Source: an uncultured bacterium (GTDB taxonomy: Bacteria > Bacillota > Clostridia > Lachnospirales > Lachnospiraceae). Taken from it: a stretch of 9,161 bases of DNA. The stretch is taken from assembly GCA_937893485.1 (NCBI GenBank), contig CALBJL010000171.1, positions 1 through 9,161 of the forward strand, in the 5' to 3' direction. Each line of letters begins with the position of its first letter. The stretch's first letter is position 1. The translations under genes and the position numbers were made by a program. Under the pieces are notes generated by a model. The model saw only the letters and a program-made list of their open reading frames with translations. It made no database searches and was not told the DNA's origin. Positions 7,092 through 9,161 of this stretch are shown piece by piece.

Positions 7092-7136
7092 CTGTTTCAT
7101 ACAGTTACCAATGTTATTTGGAATGAATTAAGTATT

Positions 7137-7142
7137 AGGAGG
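7137..7142 (+). promoter_or_regulatory. Strong Shine-Dalgarno of minD
   Basis: AGGAGG lies 9 bases before ATG 7152, the best-placed ribosome site in the cluster. It contrasts with the weaker sites and TTG starts of the PBP2 gene and minC. This suggests MinD is made in excess over MinC from the same message, which would suit MinD's role as the abundant membrane recruiter. Confidence 0.7.
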
Positions 7143-7151
7143 AATTAGTAC

Positions 7152-7940
7152 ATGAGCGAGGTTATCGTAATTACATCAGGAAAAGGCGGTGTCGGCAAGA
7201 CAACTACCACAGCAAATGTGGGCACCGGATTAGCACAGCTGGATAAAAAAGTAGTTTTGATCGACACAGATATCGGACTTCGCAATCTGGATGTCGTTAT
7301 GGGATTGGAAAACCGGATTGTATACAATCTGGTCGATGTGGTAGAAGGTAACTGCCGGATCAAACAGGCGCTCATTAAGGATAAAAAATATCCGAACCTG
7401 TTCCTGCTTCCCTCCGCACAGACGAGAGATAAAACATCCGTCAACCCGGAGCAGATGAAAAAGCTGATCGAAGATCTGCGCGAGGATTTCGATTATATTT
7501 TACTGGATTGCCCGGCAGGTATCGAGCAGGGATTCCAGAACGCCATCGCCGGAGCGGAGCGTGCACTGGTTGTGACGACACCGGAGGTATCTGCGATCCG
7601 TGATGCAGACCGTATTATCGGACTGCTCGAGGCAAACGAGATCGGAAAGATAGAGCTCATCGTCAACAGACTGCGTATGGACATGGTCAGACGGGGGGAC
7701 ATGATGTCTGTAGAGGATGTCTGTGAGATTCTGGCAATCGACCTGATCGGTGCGGTACCGGATGATGAGCAGATCGTTATTTCTACCAACCAGGGTGAGC
7801 CGCTCGTCGGTTCCGATTCTCTGGCAGGCAAAGCATACCTGAATATCTGCCACCGCATCTTAGGAGAGGAAGTACCGTTCCTTGACCTGAATGTAAAAGA
7901 GGGCTTTCTCAGTAAGCTGGCTGGCGTGTTTAAGAGATAA
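7152..7940 (+). CDS. minD: MinD, membrane-associated division-site ATPase
   Basis: A 262-residue deviant Walker A ATPase of the ParA/MinD class. When bound to ATP it dimerises on the membrane and carries MinC; MinE stimulates its hydrolysis. Motifs are the deviant Walker A SGKGGVGKTTTTAN (9-22) with signature Lys11 and Lys16, switch I region DTDIGLRNLDVVMG (38-51), Walker B YILLDCPAGIEQ (115-126), VTTPEVSAIRDADR (141-154), and VNRLR (171-175). The last twelve residues, GFLSKLAGVFKR, are the classic amphipathic membrane-targeting helix, which distinguishes MinD from soluble ParA proteins. Length is normal. minE follows after 15 bases, so this is a MinCDE system of the MinE-regulated type. Confidence 0.97.
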   Translation: MSEVIVITSGKGGVGKTTTTANVGTGLAQLDKKVVLIDTDIGLRNLDVVMGLENRIVYNLVDVVEGNCRIKQALIKDKKYPNLFLLPSAQTRDKTSVNPEQMKKLIEDLREDFDYILLDCPAGIEQGFQNAIAGAERALVVTTPEVSAIRDADRIIGLLEANEIGKIELIVNRLRMDMVRRGDMMSVEDVCEILAIDLIGAVPDDEQIVISTNQGEPLVGSDSLAGKAYLNICHRILGEEVPFLDLNVKEGFLSKLAGVFKR

Positions 7941-7955
7941 CAGGGGGATACATAC

Positions 7956-8228
7956 ATGGGATTCATGGACATATTTAAGAAAAAAAGCTCCGGTGATGTA
8001 GCAAAAGACCGATTGAAGCTGCTGTTGGTTTCCGATCGCGCAGATTGCTCCCCGGATGTGATGGAAGCGATCAAAAATGATATCATACAGGTAATTTCAA
8101 AATATATGGAGATAGATGCGGAAGGACTGGATATTCAGATCACGCAGACCGAATCGGAGACAAACAACGGTACGGTACCTGCGCTGTATGCAAATATCCC
8201 CATCAAGGATTTAAAGCATAAATGTTAA
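7956..8228 (+). CDS. minE: MinE, topological specificity factor of the Min system
   Basis: A 90-residue protein that displaces MinC from MinD and triggers MinD ATP hydrolysis, driving pole-to-pole patterning. The N-terminal MGFMDIFKKKSS resembles the amphipathic membrane-touching segment. The anti-MinCD region follows at about 16-28 (AKDRLKLLLVSDR), matching the AKERLQIIVAERR-like stretch of E. coli MinE. The C-terminal dimerisation domain (about 32-88) contains VMEAIKNDIIQVISKYMEID, then the beta strand LDIQITQ. A GGGGG-rich site at 7943-7947 lies 8 bases before the ATG. Its stop overlaps the start of rodA by 7 bases. The presence of MinE means this organism need not rely on a MinJ-type topological factor as Bacillus does; whether it also has DivIVA cannot be seen here. 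Confidence 0.93.
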   Translation: MGFMDIFKKKSSGDVAKDRLKLLLVSDRADCSPDVMEAIKNDIIQVISKYMEIDAEGLDIQITQTESETNNGTVPALYANIPIKDLKHKC

Positions 8229-9161
8229 AAAGATATTCGATTCGTAATTACAATTTCAGACTGGTGATTTACCTCGTTGTGCTGACGGTTCTCGGAATTC
8301 TCGTGATCGGCAGTGCAAAGGAGGGAAATAACCAGAGCAGACAGATTATGGGACTTGTACTCGGGCTGGCGGCGATGATCGTCATATCGCTGTTTGATTA
8401 CGCCTTTATCCTGCGCTTTGCGTGGATCTGGTATGGGCTGGATCTCGTGCTGCTGACTGCGGTCATCGCAGGTCTTGGCTCAAGCCACAAGGGCGCGACG
8501 CGCTGGATTGAGATCGCGGGCATCCAGTTTCAGCCGTCCGAGCTCTCAAAAATCGTCCTGATCCTGTTTTTTGCGGCATTTCTGCAGAAACACCGGGAAA
8601 AGGTAAACAGCTTGAAAATACTGTTTATCTATGCGCTGCTGGCAGGCATTCCTCTGTTTTTAGTATTTAAGGAGCCGGATTTGTCCACAACGATTGTTAC
8701 GGCACTAATTTGTCTGACCCTCTTGTTTATTGGAGGATTAAGCTATAAAATAGTATTAGGTGGTCTCGCAGTTGCGGTGCCCTCACTGCTGGTTGCACTA
8801 TATGTGATTGCATCCAGTCCGCCGGGAGCGGATGGTGCGCTTAAGGGTTATCAGAATACCCGTATTCTGGCATGGCTCTATCCGGAATTGTATCCGCAGC
8901 AGGCGCTTCAGACGCAGAACTCGATGATGGCGATCGGTTCCGGACAGCTCAGTGGAAAAGGTCTGTATAACACGGATGTGACTTCAATCAAGAGCGGAGG
9001 ATTTATCGCCGAGGCGCATACGGATTTCATTTTCACGGTTGTCGGCGAGGAGTTGGGCTTTATCGGATCGGCACTCGTTGTGATCCTGATGGCTTTGATC
9101 GCACTGGAATGCCTGATCGTCGCCAGACGGGCAAAGGATCTTTCCGGCAGACTGATCTGCT
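8222..9161 (+). CDS. rodA: RodA, SEDS-family peptidoglycan glycosyltransferase (3' end beyond window)
   Basis: The reading frame from ATG 8222 stays open for 313 codons to the window edge, so the C-terminal part is missing. RodA polymerises lipid II glycan strands in the elongation machinery with PBP2 as transpeptidase partner. The protein is strongly hydrophobic with repeated membrane spans (about 13-31, 41-58, 70-86, 109-121, 131-149, 156-172, 178-197, 281-301). SEDS signatures are present: KGATRWIEIAGIQFQPSELS (90-109), with Glu107 in the conserved QPSE; KEPDLSTTIV (150-159); NSMMAIGSGQLSGKG (233-247); and AEAHTDFIFTVVGEELGFIG (263-282) with Asp268, the likely essential acidic residue. AAGGA at 8205-8209 lies 12 bases before the ATG. 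The start overlaps minE's last codons, indicating coupled translation. FtsW is the main alternative, but context beside mre and PBP2 genes favours RodA. Confidence 0.92.
   Translation, partial: MLKRYSIRNYNFRLVIYLVVLTVLGILVIGSAKEGNNQSRQIMGLVLGLAAMIVISLFDYAFILRFAWIWYGLDLVLLTAVIAGLGSSHKGATRWIEIAGIQFQPSELSKIVLILFFAAFLQKHREKVNSLKILFIYALLAGIPLFLVFKEPDLSTTIVTALICLTLLFIGGLSYKIVLGGLAVAVPSLLVALYVIASSPPGADGALKGYQNTRILAWLYPELYPQQALQTQNSMMAIGSGQLSGKGLYNTDVTSIKSGGFIAEAHTDFIFTVVGEELGFIGSALVVILMALIALECLIVARRAKDLSGRLIC

Noticed and set aside
7090..7121. Two small hairpins after minC as a terminator
   Set aside because: Stems are only 4-6 bp and no run of T follows, so a rho-independent terminator is not supported.
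7493..8086. 197-codon open frame on the - strand across minD and minE
   Set aside because: It lies opposite two secure genes, its product has no recognisable domain and a low-complexity Ser/Ile/Arg character, and it lacks a convincing ribosome site. It is a shadow of minD codon bias.
1..9161. CRISPR, transposon, phage, tRNA/rRNA or riboswitch content
   Set aside because: No repeat arrays, transposase or integrase motifs, inverted-repeat ends, tRNA-like or long structured non-coding stretches were seen; nearly every base lies within or just between recognised genes.

Overview
The window reads as one continuous, same-strand chromosomal block from a Clostridia-type Firmicute, most likely a Lachnospiraceae gut anaerobe. 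This is judged from gene order, protein style (long clostridial PBP2, MinE-containing Min system), moderate GC and typical AGGAG-type ribosome sites. It is the cell-shape and division-site cluster radC-mreB-mreC-mreD-PBP2 gene-minC-minD-minE-rodA. All nine of these genes, and the partial gene before them, are on the + strand. I see no RNA gene, mobile element, CRISPR array or convincing terminator.

Layout. Bases 1-232 hold the C-terminal end of a PLP-dependent methionine gamma-lyase / 'aluminium resistance' family protein. Its last codons overlap a good extended -10 promoter (207-235) that probably starts the radC-mre-min-rodA transcript. radC (295-990) encodes a JAMM-motif protein. mreB, mreC and mreD (1016-3457) encode the actin-like filament and its membrane partners. 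The PBP2 gene (3447-6326, TTG start) encodes a class B transpeptidase that is unusually long because of an insert of about 240 residues. After a 75-base gap with a possible internal promoter come minC (TTG start), minD and minE (6402-8228). rodA starts inside the end of minE and runs off the right edge; it is open at the window end.

How the genes work together. MreB/C/D organise the elongation machinery. RodA (SEDS glycosyltransferase) and PBP2 (transpeptidase) form its peptidoglycan synthase. MinC/D/E keep the FtsZ ring away from the poles. The two synthase partners bracket the Min genes, so elongation and division-site selection are likely co-expressed. Tight spacing (gaps of 7-25 bases, overlaps of 7 and 11 bases) supports one operon with translational coupling.

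Nothing here looks like an undescribed defence or mobile system. The points most worth a second look are: an MreB whose usual catalytic glutamate position is lysine and whose phosphate-2 loop is altered; the large extracytoplasmic insert in PBP2; and the promoter embedded in the upstream gene.
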